Below are positions 42,715-51,366 of a stretch of 64,000 nt of DNA, piece after piece. Within the stretch, counting starts at the first letter, position 1. Each line of letters starts with the position of its first letter. Source of the stretch: Ascidiaceihabitans sp029251465 (GTDB lineage Bacteria > Pseudomonadota > Alphaproteobacteria > Rhodobacterales > Rhodobacteraceae). The position numbers and the translations under genes were made by a program. The stretch is from assembly GCF_042932805.1 (NCBI RefSeq), contig NZ_CP170633.1, positions 2,728,001 through 2,792,000 of the forward strand, given 5' to 3'. The notes below the pieces were generated by a model. The model had not been told where the DNA came from and searched no databases. It saw only the letters and a program-made list of their open reading frames with translations.

Positions 42715-43491
42715 ATGCGACTGATTTGTCCGAATTGCGATGCGCAATATGAGGTGCCCGTGGACGTGGTCCCGACAGAAGGGCGCGACGTACAGTGTTC
42801 AAATTGCGGTCAAACGTGGTTTCAGAACCATCCAGATCATGAACCGGATCCTGCGGAGGTTGCTCAGGCCGCCGCTGTGGATGACACCGAAGAGCGCGTG
42901 ACAGCCCCACCGGAACCGCAGCGTCGCGAGATTGATCCGGCAGTCGCCGACATTCTGCGCCAAGAGGCCGAGCACGAAACGCAGTTGCGCGAACAAGAGG
43001 CCGGCGGGTTGGAAAGCCAGCCTGATTTGGGCCTAGATGACGCCCAAGACGAATCTGCCCGTCGCGCCCGCGAAGCCCGTGATCGCATGGCCCGAATGCG
43101 CGGCGAAGATCCGGTTGTTGAAACCTCTGCCACAGATGCAGCCGTTGGGTCGCGCCGTGATCTGTTGCCCGACATCGAAGAAATCAACTCGACCTTGCGA
43201 TCGACCAGTGATCGCCAGATCGCAGGGGATGATCTGTCCGCACAGGCCCCCAGTCGTGTCCGCAAAAAACGCGGGTTCCGCCGTGGGTTCATGCTGGTTG
43301 TCTTGATCGCGATTATCATGGCCGTGCTTTATATTTTTGCGCCCGCGATTGCCAAAGCTGTCCCTCAGGTTGACCCGTATCTGTCGGGCTATGTCGGATG
43401 GATCGATCAGGGCCGCACCTGGCTGGACGGGCACGTACAATCCCTGCTCAAATGGCTGGATGACACGGCCGCATCGACCACAAAAGGCTAA
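42715..43491 (+). CDS. Zinc-ribbon (MJ0042-type) membrane protein
   Basis: 258 residues. N-terminal MRLICPNCDAQYEVP ... QCSNCGQTWF is a four-Cys zinc ribbon of the MJ0042 type. A long acidic, Arg/Glu-rich disordered region follows, then a basic patch (RVRKKRGFRRGF), one membrane helix (LVVLIAIIMAVLYIFAPAI) and a short periplasmic tail. It is divergent from ftsE. Family function unknown; the layout suggests a cytoplasmic sensor/adaptor anchored to the membrane. Confidence 0.82.
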   Translation: MRLICPNCDAQYEVPVDVVPTEGRDVQCSNCGQTWFQNHPDHEPDPAEVAQAAAVDDTEERVTAPPEPQRREIDPAVADILRQEAEHETQLREQEAGGLESQPDLGLDDAQDESARRAREARDRMARMRGEDPVVETSATDAAVGSRRDLLPDIEEINSTLRSTSDRQIAGDDLSAQAPSRVRKKRGFRRGFMLVVLIAIIMAVLYIFAPAIAKAVPQVDPYLSGYVGWIDQGRTWLDGHVQSLLKWLDDTAASTTKG

Positions 43492-43494
43492 CGT

Positions 43495-46089
43495 CTAGAA
43501 CCGGTCGAGCAGCCGTTTAAGGTAGTCCAACTCTTGCTCTGGTCGCTCGCCCTGCGCCGAGCGGCGACGGATTTCAGCCAACAAATCACGGGCGCGACGA
43601 TAGACATCTTCGTCCCCGATGTTGCCTTCTGCATTTTCAGACGATCCCGAACCGTTCTGGTCACGACCCAACGGATCGCTAGACGGTCCTTGGCGATCGG
43701 CCTGTTGCTGGCCTTGCCCCTGCTGTTGGTTTTGCTCTTGCGCAAGGGCCTCGCCCAAAGACTGCAAACCTTCACGCAGCGCTTCCATCGCTTGGGCTTG
43801 ATTGTCGATGGCACCGGCCATGTCATCGTTGCGCAGCGCTTGTTCTGCGTTATCCATCGCATCACCCGCACGGTCCAATGCGTCGCGTGCCGCGTCCCCC
43901 TCAGGGGTTCCAGCGCCGGGCAAAGCGCCCTGCTGGCGGCGCAATTCCTCGCGCAATGCTTGTTGGCGATCGGCAAGTGATCCCTGCCCTTGCTGGTCAC
44001 CGGACTGAGCTTGATCGCCGGATTGACCTTCGCCTTCGCCGTCACCTTGGCCGCCTTGACCCTCGTGGTTTTGGCCTTCGCCTTGGCCGCCATTGCGACC
44101 ACGGTTGCCTTCGCTTTCCCCAGCTTGGGCGTTCGGGTTGAACTGTTCTTGCAGGTCTCGGAATGCTTGATCGCTCAGACCTTGTTGCTCGCGCAGGGAC
44201 TCAGACAGACCTTCCATCGCTTGTTGACCTTCAGACTGGCCTTCGCCGCCCTCACCTTGGGTGACGCGCATGTTTTCCATCATCTCTTGGAACTCTTTCA
44301 GCGCTTGTTCAGCCTCGGCCATCCGACCTTGTTCCATCAACTCCTGAATGCGGTCCATCATCGCTTGCAGGTCATCCTGCGACAGCTGCATGCGTTCGCC
44401 GCCCTGTTCTTGGCCGTCTTCACCCGCTTGCTGGTTTTCTTGGGACTGTTGCTGGGCCAACTGGCGCATGTAATCCTCGGTGGCTTGGCGCAATTCCTGC
44501 ATCAATTCGGCAATTTCGGCATTGGATGCCCCGTCACGCATCGCTTGTTCAAGACGTTCTTGCGCCCGGCGCATGCGGTCCAGTGCGTCGGCCAAATCGC
44601 CTTCTTCTAGTTCGATAGCCAAGCCCCACAGGTCTTCGGCAATTTCATCACGCGTGTCCGCATCGAGCTGATCCAACCGCACCAATGTCTCGAGCCGTTT
44701 GACTAGTTTGCGCAGGCGCAGATACGTCACTTGCTTGCGGAAAACATCATCCGGGCGATGCGACACTGCGCGCAGAATTTGCGAAACACGGGTCGAATTT
44801 TCACGCGACCACAGCAGATCACGGCGCTGTTCGATTACGGCTGCGGCCATCGGATCAAAGAACCTACGACCCGGCAGCAGCATTGTATGCACGTCGGATT
44901 CGGTTTGCTGTTCGGCGGCATCCAGAACGCTTAGCCGCACTTGAACCGGTAAATTCGCCCACGGGTGTTCCGAGAAATCCTCGATCAGGTTTTCCTCGAA
45001 TTCCGTGCGTGTGCCAACGATCGGCATCGGTAATGGCATGATCAGTTCTGGACGGGCTTCGGGGGCCGCGGTCAATCCATGGCGGCGCGTGACCGCACTC
45101 AGATCCAGACTAATGCGCGCCTCGCCTGCCTCAACGCCGTAATCATCCGCGGCGGCAAACGGCAACGTCATTTCACCCAGTGTGCCGGCTTCGGGCGGTT
45201 CAAGGATGCTGACCACGGGCGCTGCATCTTCGATAATTTCGATGTTCCATGCGCGCCCACCGGGGCCGTTGATTGCAATTTCACCATCCTGTAGCACGGT
45301 GAAATCCTGGGCCGAGTCTGACGCTGGCGGCACATCAATCCGCCCTGATACGGTTTCGGATAAAGTCAACGCACCAACCTGACCGTACATGCGCAGGGTG
45401 ATCAGGCTGCCTTCGGGCACTTGCAATGGACCCTCAGCAATGTCGTTCAGGTACAGGGTCGGGCGTCCTGTGTAGCGCGGGCTTTCGACCCACCCTTCCC
45501 AAACCGGACCTTGCGCGAGCGCTTGACCACCGGGGGTCATGTCACTGACGGATGCGACCTTGAAAATAGATCCAAACAGCAGCGCGATCGCAAAGGCAAT
45601 TGCCGCGACATAGCGCACCGCATAGGGGTCGCGCCGTGCGATACGCAAGTCGGCTGGCACCGCTTCGGCTGCAGCGGCGCGGGTCGCCATGCGTTGCTGA
45701 TGCGCGCGCCAAACGGCAGTCGATGCATCATCGGTGGCACCAATCGCTTGGGTGTCCATCAACGCTTTGATCGGGCGGCCGGGCAGACTGGCATCCAGCC
45801 GTTCCATCGCCGCAAAACCTGTCGGAATTCGAAACCGCATGAATGCATAGATGAGTGCGGCAATCCCAGCCACAGCCGCCACCACCGCGCCAATCCAAAC
45901 GGCTTCGATCGCGACCAATTCGTGTAGGCCCAGCATCAAAACCGCCAAAACCAGCAGCACAATTGTCATCAACGGCCAAAGCGCATTTGCGATCGCTTCG
46001 GCCAGCATACCCGCCCACGTCCAGCGCAAAGGCCAACGCAGCGCGTCTAGCCCGCGGCGAATGTCATGTCTGGAAAAATTCGAGGCCAT
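43495..46089 (-). CDS. TIGR02302 (DUF4175) large membrane protein
   Basis: 864 residues. Two or three N-terminal helices (LWPLMTIVLLVLAVLMLGL, AVWIGAVVAAVAGIAALIYAF, YVAAIAFAIALLFGSIF) precede a periplasmic domain, then a long helical region and a C-terminal tail very rich in Gln, Gly and Glu (roughly residues 540-830). This is the TIGR02302 family, confined to alphaproteobacteria, of unknown function. Downstream of lysA (36 bp gap). Converges on the zinc-ribbon gene with 3 bp between stops. Confidence 0.9.
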   Translation of the reverse strand: MASNFSRHDIRRGLDALRWPLRWTWAGMLAEAIANALWPLMTIVLLVLAVLMLGLHELVAIEAVWIGAVVAAVAGIAALIYAFMRFRIPTGFAAMERLDASLPGRPIKALMDTQAIGATDDASTAVWRAHQQRMATRAAAAEAVPADLRIARRDPYAVRYVAAIAFAIALLFGSIFKVASVSDMTPGGQALAQGPVWEGWVESPRYTGRPTLYLNDIAEGPLQVPEGSLITLRMYGQVGALTLSETVSGRIDVPPASDSAQDFTVLQDGEIAINGPGGRAWNIEIIEDAAPVVSILEPPEAGTLGEMTLPFAAADDYGVEAGEARISLDLSAVTRRHGLTAAPEARPELIMPLPMPIVGTRTEFEENLIEDFSEHPWANLPVQVRLSVLDAAEQQTESDVHTMLLPGRRFFDPMAAAVIEQRRDLLWSRENSTRVSQILRAVSHRPDDVFRKQVTYLRLRKLVKRLETLVRLDQLDADTRDEIAEDLWGLAIELEEGDLADALDRMRRAQERLEQAMRDGASNAEIAELMQELRQATEDYMRQLAQQQSQENQQAGEDGQEQGGERMQLSQDDLQAMMDRIQELMEQGRMAEAEQALKEFQEMMENMRVTQGEGGEGQSEGQQAMEGLSESLREQQGLSDQAFRDLQEQFNPNAQAGESEGNRGRNGGQGEGQNHEGQGGQGDGEGEGQSGDQAQSGDQQGQGSLADRQQALREELRRQQGALPGAGTPEGDAARDALDRAGDAMDNAEQALRNDDMAGAIDNQAQAMEALREGLQSLGEALAQEQNQQQGQGQQQADRQGPSSDPLGRDQNGSGSSENAEGNIGDEDVYRRARDLLAEIRRRSAQGERPEQELDYLKRLLDRF

Positions 46090-46125
46090 ATTGCGTTCTC
46101 CGAGCCGTCAAACGCGCAACTGCGT

Positions 46126-47391
46126 TCACAACCATTCAGGAATGGTATCGCGATTTATCATTTCGTCAAAGGTCGGACGTCGGCGAATAACCGCGAATTG
46201 ATCGCCTTTCACCAAAACTTCGGGGATCAGAGGGCGCGAATTGTATTCGCTGCTCATTACCGCGCCATAGGCACCGGCACTGCGAAAGGCGACCAGATCG
46301 CCCGCTGTCATCGGCGTCATGGTGCGATGTTTGGCAAATGTGTCGCCAGATTCGCAGACCGGACCAACGATATCGTACTTCGCAGGCTCAGCCCCGGGGG
46401 CCGGTTCGACCACAGGAATGATGTCGTGGTGCGCGTCGTACATCGCAGGGCGGATCAGGTCGTTCATGGCCCCGTCGATGATCAGAAATTCGCGGTCTTC
46501 GCCCTCTTTGACGTAAATGACTTCGGATACCATCAGACCCGCGTTGCCCGCGATCAAACGCCCCGGTTCGATTTCGATTTCGCAGCCCAGATGGCCCAAT
46601 GTGCGCTTGACCAACGCGCCGTAATCAGACGGCAGCGGCGGTGCCTCGTTTGAACGTTCGTACGGAATGCCAAGCCCGCCACCAAGATCAAGGCGGCGAA
46701 TGTTGTGACCTTGGGCGCGCAATTCTTCGGTCAGTTCCGCGACCTTTTGATAGGCCAATTCGTAGGGCGTGAGATCGGTCAACTGGCTGCCGATGTGCAC
46801 GTCGATGCCCATCACGTCCAAGCCCTGCATCGCACCGGCCATCGCGTAGACTTCGCGTGCGCGCGAAATCGGAATGCCGAATTTGTTCTCAGATTTTCCG
46901 GTCGCAATTTTGGCGTGGGTTTTGGCGTCAACGTCCGGGTTCACGCGGATTGTGATCGGGGCGACCTTGCCCAGTTCCAATGCGACGGCGTTCAACACTT
47001 GCATCTCGGGTTCGGATTCGACGTTGAATTGGCGAATGCCGCCCGACAACGCGAGGTGGATTTCATCGCGGGTTTTGCCAACGCCAGAAAACACGATCCG
47101 CTCGCCGGGAATACCTGCGGCTTTGGCGCGCAAATATTCGCCGCCAGACACGACATCCATGCCAGCACCCGCGTCACCCAACGTCTTGAGGATCGCTTGG
47201 TTGCTGGCTGCCTTCATCGCGTAGCAGACCAAGTGGTCCATGCCCGCAAGTGCCTCATCGAACAGATGAAAATGGCGCAGCAGCGTCGCTGTGGAATAGA
47301 CATAAAACGGAGTGCCAACAGCAGCTGCAATTTCAGCCACGGGCACGTCTTCGGCGTGAAGTACGCCATCTTTGTACAAGAAATGATCCAT
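46126..47391 (-). CDS. lysA: Diaminopimelate decarboxylase
   Basis: 421 residues. Final step of lysine biosynthesis, PLP-dependent. Seen: PLP lysine in CYAMKAASN (about residue 53), HIGSQLTD, LGGGLGIPY, EPGRLIAGNAG and the substrate-binding CESGDTFAK. ATG 47391 (MDHFLYKDG) is the family-typical start; an in-frame ATG three codons upstream lies inside a strong hairpin. It follows the ATP-grasp gene by 53 bp. Confidence 0.94.
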   Translation of the reverse strand: MDHFLYKDGVLHAEDVPVAEIAAAVGTPFYVYSTATLLRHFHLFDEALAGMDHLVCYAMKAASNQAILKTLGDAGAGMDVVSGGEYLRAKAAGIPGERIVFSGVGKTRDEIHLALSGGIRQFNVESEPEMQVLNAVALELGKVAPITIRVNPDVDAKTHAKIATGKSENKFGIPISRAREVYAMAGAMQGLDVMGIDVHIGSQLTDLTPYELAYQKVAELTEELRAQGHNIRRLDLGGGLGIPYERSNEAPPLPSDYGALVKRTLGHLGCEIEIEPGRLIAGNAGLMVSEVIYVKEGEDREFLIIDGAMNDLIRPAMYDAHHDIIPVVEPAPGAEPAKYDIVGPVCESGDTFAKHRTMTPMTAGDLVAFRSAGAYGAVMSSEYNSRPLIPEVLVKGDQFAVIRRRPTFDEMINRDTIPEWL

Positions 47392-47420
47392 GCCCCGCAT
47401 CAGCCATGAAATGCGGGGCA
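47391..47420 (-). promoter_or_regulatory. Hairpin abutting the lysA start codon
   Basis: TGCCCCGCAT / ATGCGGGGCA, a perfect 10-bp stem with a 10-base loop. Its 3' arm on the lysA strand ends at the A of the lysA start codon and covers the place where a ribosome site should be. It may limit lysA translation, or be the 3' end of the upstream gene's message. Confidence 0.55.
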
Positions 47421-47444
47421 GGTCAATGTCGATACGCGTGGTTT

Positions 47445-48608
47445 TTACTTCGCGATTTTTTTCATGCGGGCAATTTTGGCCTGTTGGCGCTCGGAAACCG
47501 CATCCCAGATTGGCGAGAAACCGGTGTGCAAAACGCCGCGACGGGTGGCTAATTGGTAGAGCGAATGGGACGGATTGTCGTTGCATTCCACTATTTTTGG
47601 ACCCTCATCCGTCATCGCGATGTCCCAACCGCAGACACCGAATTCCGGAAAAATCGCATGCGCTTCGCGAGCCAGATCAATGGCGGCTTGCCAATCCGGC
47701 ATCAGCGTTCCCACAACTGCCGCGCCCGACTTCGGATGTTGCTTGATCTCAACGGTGTCGAGGCCAGAGCCTTGGCGGCAGGCCTGAACAACGCCGCTGT
47801 CCAGATCGATATGCGCCAACATACTGCCGTCTTGCCAGAAATTGTCAGACATTGCGGTCGCTGCCGGGATTTTCCAGACGCTATAGACCGGGCGCGGTGC
47901 CTCACCGTCCATAGCCGTCACGATGCGCACGCACCCGATGGCGCTGCCGGTGATATTCGCCAGCGTTTCGTGTTGGACCAGCGCCTTTTGGAACAGATAG
48001 CCACCGGCATATTTCGCGGTCACTTCTTTGCAAAAACCTTCCAGATCAACGGTCTTGCCATTGCCCAAAGTCAGCGTCGTTCCGTTACAGCCAGTCAACA
48101 AGACAGACCCCACGGATTCGGACCCGTGCGCGGGTTTGCCAAAGACCGGATAGTTGGATGCGTCTTTCAGAAACGTTTTGATTGCTTCCGCGTCACGTAA
48201 CGTTGGTAAAGTTCCGAAATGGCGGTGTGTTGAGGCAACAGCCAATGTTTCAGTGGTGGCAATTCCCAACTGACGCAGCAAGGATGTGTAGAGCACTTTG
48301 TTGCCCACAAATGCGGCCGTTGGAACCGCTGCACGAGGCGACAAACGAGCGTTTAATGCGATGTTGGAGGTGATCCCGACATATTCGCGGCGCGCCTCGG
48401 CGGACATTGCTGGATCATACAGGCCGTATGCATAATAATCCTTGGCCGTCAGCTTGTTCTTGCCCAATCGCAGGGCCAGGGATTGACGCAATTGTTTGAT
48501 CGGGCTGACGCCGAATTCTTTGGCCACCTGTACAATTGCGGGTGACGATGCCGCCGCTGCGGGGGCCGTTTTTTCCAGAAGGGTGTTGTCGAGTGTTGCT
48601 GTTGTCAT
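47445..48608 (-). CDS. ATP-grasp protein (sugar-transfer-associated type)
   Basis: 387 residues resembling the sugar-transfer-associated ATP-grasp family (PF14397). Visible: FGKPAHGSESVGSVLL (ATP-binding loop), YLFQKALVQHETLANITGSAIGCVRI and the metal-binding VCGWDIAMTDEGPKIVECNDNPSHSLYQ. Such enzymes ligate carboxylates to amines; substrate unknown. It lies between DUF2834 and lysA. Confidence 0.75.
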   Translation of the reverse strand: MTTATLDNTLLEKTAPAAAASSPAIVQVAKEFGVSPIKQLRQSLALRLGKNKLTAKDYYAYGLYDPAMSAEARREYVGITSNIALNARLSPRAAVPTAAFVGNKVLYTSLLRQLGIATTETLAVASTHRHFGTLPTLRDAEAIKTFLKDASNYPVFGKPAHGSESVGSVLLTGCNGTTLTLGNGKTVDLEGFCKEVTAKYAGGYLFQKALVQHETLANITGSAIGCVRIVTAMDGEAPRPVYSVWKIPAATAMSDNFWQDGSMLAHIDLDSGVVQACRQGSGLDTVEIKQHPKSGAAVVGTLMPDWQAAIDLAREAHAIFPEFGVCGWDIAMTDEGPKIVECNDNPSHSLYQLATRRGVLHTGFSPIWDAVSERQQAKIARMKKIAK

Positions 48609-48711
48609 GCCAAATGTCCTGCTCGGTTTTTTACCTTTGCAGCAGGGATAAATGGAAATAATGGCGCAAATTGGGCATCACTGTTTCCAATTTTAGCCAA
48701 AAGGGCTGGGA

Positions 48712-49029
48712 TCAGACCACAGGACGCGTGCGCAGGAACAGATACAATGGCAAACCGCAGCTTACGCCGATGCAAAATGTTGCAGGGATCGCGATCAGCG
48801 CGATGAAATTGCGGCGTGTGGCGACTTCGGCGATGATCCAAACGGTCAGCGCGATGGCCGCGATTGTCAGATCCCAAACCAGCCCGCTAGAGGCGGCATT
48901 TGTGTGCCACGCATCAACCATCGCCGTGATGTCATAGCCATTCGTCTGAAACCATTGGATAAAATAGTACATCGGGTGGATTGCACCCCAAAGGGCAAGG
49001 CCCAAATAAATTATGCGCAATGGGGACAT
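48712..49029 (-). CDS. DUF2834 membrane protein
   Basis: 105 residues with three membrane helices: IIYLGLALWGAIHPMYYFIQW, LVWDLTIAAIALTVWIIAEV and LIAIPATFCIGVSCGLPLYLFLR. Matches the small DUF2834 family of unknown function. Starts one base after the upstream lipoprotein stop, in the argH run. Confidence 0.8.
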   Translation of the reverse strand: MSPLRIIYLGLALWGAIHPMYYFIQWFQTNGYDITAMVDAWHTNAASSGLVWDLTIAAIALTVWIIAEVATRRNFIALIAIPATFCIGVSCGLPLYLFLRTRPVV

Positions 49030-49030
49030 C

Positions 49031-49198
49031 TCAGAACGTTTTCATCACGCCGACTTCGACCGAGCCTGAGACAGTGACGCCCGGTTCGGTTGTCGATGGT
49101 TCTTGTCTTTGATGTGTCGCCGGATCAGGTGCGGGAAAGCGGTTAGGATCGCACGCGGCCAAGGCAAGAACGCTACACATTGCGAATACGGCTTTCAA
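49031..49198 (-). CDS. Tiny lipoprotein, TTG start
   Basis: 55 residues, translated from the sequence: LKAVFAMCSVLALAAC gives a lipoprotein signal with lipobox LAAC, followed by a short Pro/Thr-rich tail ending VEVGVMKTF. The TTG start overlaps the TGA of the preceding lipoprotein (TTGA), and the stop is one base before the DUF2834 start, so the arrangement argues for a real gene. Function unknown. Confidence 0.65.
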   Translation of the reverse strand: MKAVFAMCSVLALAACDPNRFPAPDPATHQRQEPSTTEPGVTVSGSVEVGVMKTF

Positions 49199-49371
49199 AA
49201 GATGTTCCACCCCAGGCTAAACGGTCCTTTTTGCACGCTGACACCGGCGTTCGTGTTCAGCCCGTTTGGTCCGACACTGACACCCGCGTTCAGGTTCGGC
49301 GTTATCGGTTCGCCATCAGCGCCGCACCCAGCAAGGCCCAGCGCCAAAATCAAAGTCACTGCGTATTTCAT
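49195..49371 (-). CDS. Tiny lipoprotein downstream of argH
   Basis: 58 residues, translated from the sequence: MKYAVTLILALGLAGC is a lipoprotein signal (lipobox LAGC), then a short tail in which NAGVSV occurs twice, ending SLGWNIF. The ATG overlaps the argH TGA (ATGA), so translation is coupled to argH. I recall small lipoproteins downstream of argH in related bacteria; function unknown. Confidence 0.75.
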   Translation of the reverse strand: MKYAVTLILALGLAGCGADGEPITPNLNAGVSVGPNGLNTNAGVSVQKGPFSLGWNIF

Positions 49372-50759
49372 GCCAGTTGGTCCTTCCAGCGTTGTACCTG
49401 CGCGCGCACTTGTGCAGGCGCGGTTCCGCCGTAAGACATACGCGAATTGACCGAGTTTTGCACGCCCAAGACGTCAAATACTTCGGCTGTGATCTGCGCA
49501 TGCACCGATTGCATGTCCGCGAGTGTCAGATCTGGCAAATCGCAATTTTTGCTTTCGGCCATGGCGACCAGTGTGCCAGTAATGTGATGGGCGTCGCGGA
49601 ACGGCATGCCCAAAACGCGCACCAGCCAGTCGGCCAAATCGGTTGCCGTGGAAAAACCAGAGGCCGCAGCCACAGCCAGTTCGTCGCGGTTGGCGGTCAT
49701 GTCTTTGACCATCCCCTCCATCGCGGCCATCGCCAGCATCCATGAATCGGCGGCATCGAACACCTGTTCTTTGTCTTCTTGCATGTCCTTGGAATAGGTC
49801 AGCGGCAGCCCTTTCATCACCATCATCAGGCCTGTGTTCGCCCCGTAAATACGGCCCACTTTGGCGCGGATCAGCTCAGCCGCATCAGGGTTTTTCTTTT
49901 GCGGCATGATGGATGAGCCTGTCGAAAACCGATCCGACAGGGTCACAAAGCGGAATTGTGCCGAGGACCAGATCACCAGTTCTTCGGCAAAACGGGACAG
50001 GTGCATGGCGCTGATGGACGCGACGCTTAGGAAATCGAGCGCGAAATCGCGATCACTAACCGCGTCCAGCGAATTGGCAGAGGGGCGATCAAAACCAAGC
50101 GCCTCGGCGGTCATGTGACGATCAATCGGAAACGACGTGCCGGCCAAAGCCGCAGCACCCAACGGCGATTCATTCATCCGTTTGCGTGCATCTCGCACCC
50201 GCGACAAATCACGACCGAACATTTCGACATAAGCCAACATGTGGTGGCCCCACGTCACAGGTTGGGCAACTTGCAGGTGGGTAAAACCGGGCATGACCCA
50301 GTCGGCCCCTGCCTCTGCTTGCCCCAGCAGCGCGTTGATCAATGCCAGCAAACCTGCTTCGGCCGCATCAAACTGGTCACGGACCCACAGTTTAAAATCT
50401 GTCGCCACTTGGTCATTGCGCGACCGACCGGTGTGCAGGCGCCCCGCCGGTTCACCGATAATTTCTTTGAGACGGCTTTCCACATTCATGTGGATGTCTT
50501 CCAATGCGGTCGAAAACTGAAACGTTCCGCCCTCGATTTCTGACAACACCGTGAGCAGCCCTTCACGAATGGCCGCAACGTCGGTATCTGTCAGAATGTC
50601 TGTGGCCCCCAACATGGCGGCATGGGCGCGCGACCCTGCGATATCTTGTGCAGCCATGCGCTGGTCAAACCCGATGGATGCGTTAATTGCCTCCATGATG
50701 GCGTCTGGTCCAGCGGCAAAACGGCCGCCCCACATGGTATTGGAAGAGTTGTCAGTCAT
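49368..50759 (-). CDS. argH: Argininosuccinate lyase
   Basis: 463 residues. Last step of arginine synthesis, releasing fumarate. Seen: MWGGRFAAGPD at the N-terminus, HMNVESRL, GRSRNDQVATD, and the family signature GSSIMPQKKNPD with the catalytic Ser. Its start is 24 bp from the start of the divergent tlpA gene, so the two promoters must overlap or lie inside the coding ends. Confidence 0.96.
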   Translation of the reverse strand: MTDNSSNTMWGGRFAAGPDAIMEAINASIGFDQRMAAQDIAGSRAHAAMLGATDILTDTDVAAIREGLLTVLSEIEGGTFQFSTALEDIHMNVESRLKEIIGEPAGRLHTGRSRNDQVATDFKLWVRDQFDAAEAGLLALINALLGQAEAGADWVMPGFTHLQVAQPVTWGHHMLAYVEMFGRDLSRVRDARKRMNESPLGAAALAGTSFPIDRHMTAEALGFDRPSANSLDAVSDRDFALDFLSVASISAMHLSRFAEELVIWSSAQFRFVTLSDRFSTGSSIMPQKKNPDAAELIRAKVGRIYGANTGLMMVMKGLPLTYSKDMQEDKEQVFDAADSWMLAMAAMEGMVKDMTANRDELAVAAASGFSTATDLADWLVRVLGMPFRDAHHITGTLVAMAESKNCDLPDLTLADMQSVHAQITAEVFDVLGVQNSVNSRMSYGGTAPAQVRAQVQRWKDQLA

Positions 50760-50783
50760 GAGAAACGAGCCTTTGGAGACAAG

Positions 50784-51344
50784 ATGAAACGTATTGTTGC
50801 TGCGATCATGTATACGGCGCTGGCCTTGGGCGCAAACGCTGCGATGGCGGATACGTCCGACGCTGCGGCTCTGCGTACGGGTGATATGAAAAAACTGGTG
50901 TTTTATGGCACGCCCGAAAGCGTTTCAAACGCGGCGTTCGAATTGGCGGATGGCGAAGGTGATCAAACGCTTGAGGCGTATCAGGGCAAATATGTTTTGC
51001 TGAATTTCTGGGCGACGTGGTGTGCGCCGTGCCGCAAAGAAATGCCAATGCTGTCGGAATTGCAGGACCAATTTGGCGGCGATGATTTCGAAGTGCTGAC
51101 CATCGCAACGGGACGTAATTCGCCTGAGGGCATCACCAAGTTCTTTGCGGACACCGGCATCTCCAACCTGCCCCGCCATCAGGACCCGAAACAAAAACTG
51201 GCCAGCCAGATGGGGATTTTTGGCCTGCCGATTACTGTGATTTTAGACCCCGAAGGGCGCGAGATAGCACGTCTGCGCGGCGATGCGGATTGGGCCAGCG
51301 ATAGCGCCAAGGCGATCATCGCAGAACTGATTTCAGAGGAATAG
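50784..51344 (+). CDS. TlpA-family thiol:disulfide oxidoreductase
   Basis: 186 residues: N-terminal signal peptide or anchor (IVAAIMYTALALGANAAMA) then a thioredoxin fold with the redox motif WATWCAPCRKEMP and cis-Pro in GLPITVIL. Acts in the periplasm, probably in cytochrome c maturation or general thiol reduction. GGAG lies seven bases before ATG 50784. Confidence 0.9.
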   Translation: MKRIVAAIMYTALALGANAAMADTSDAAALRTGDMKKLVFYGTPESVSNAAFELADGEGDQTLEAYQGKYVLLNFWATWCAPCRKEMPMLSELQDQFGGDDFEVLTIATGRNSPEGITKFFADTGISNLPRHQDPKQKLASQMGIFGLPITVILDPEGREIARLRGDADWASDSAKAIIAELISEE

Positions 51345-51366
51345 ACGGCGAACCACTCGGCGATCG

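Noticed and set aside
43990..44610. 206-residue hydrophobic ORF antisense to TIGR02302
   Set aside because: It is the complement of the Gln-rich repeat region (CAG/CTG gives Leu), which produces artificial Leu-rich frames.
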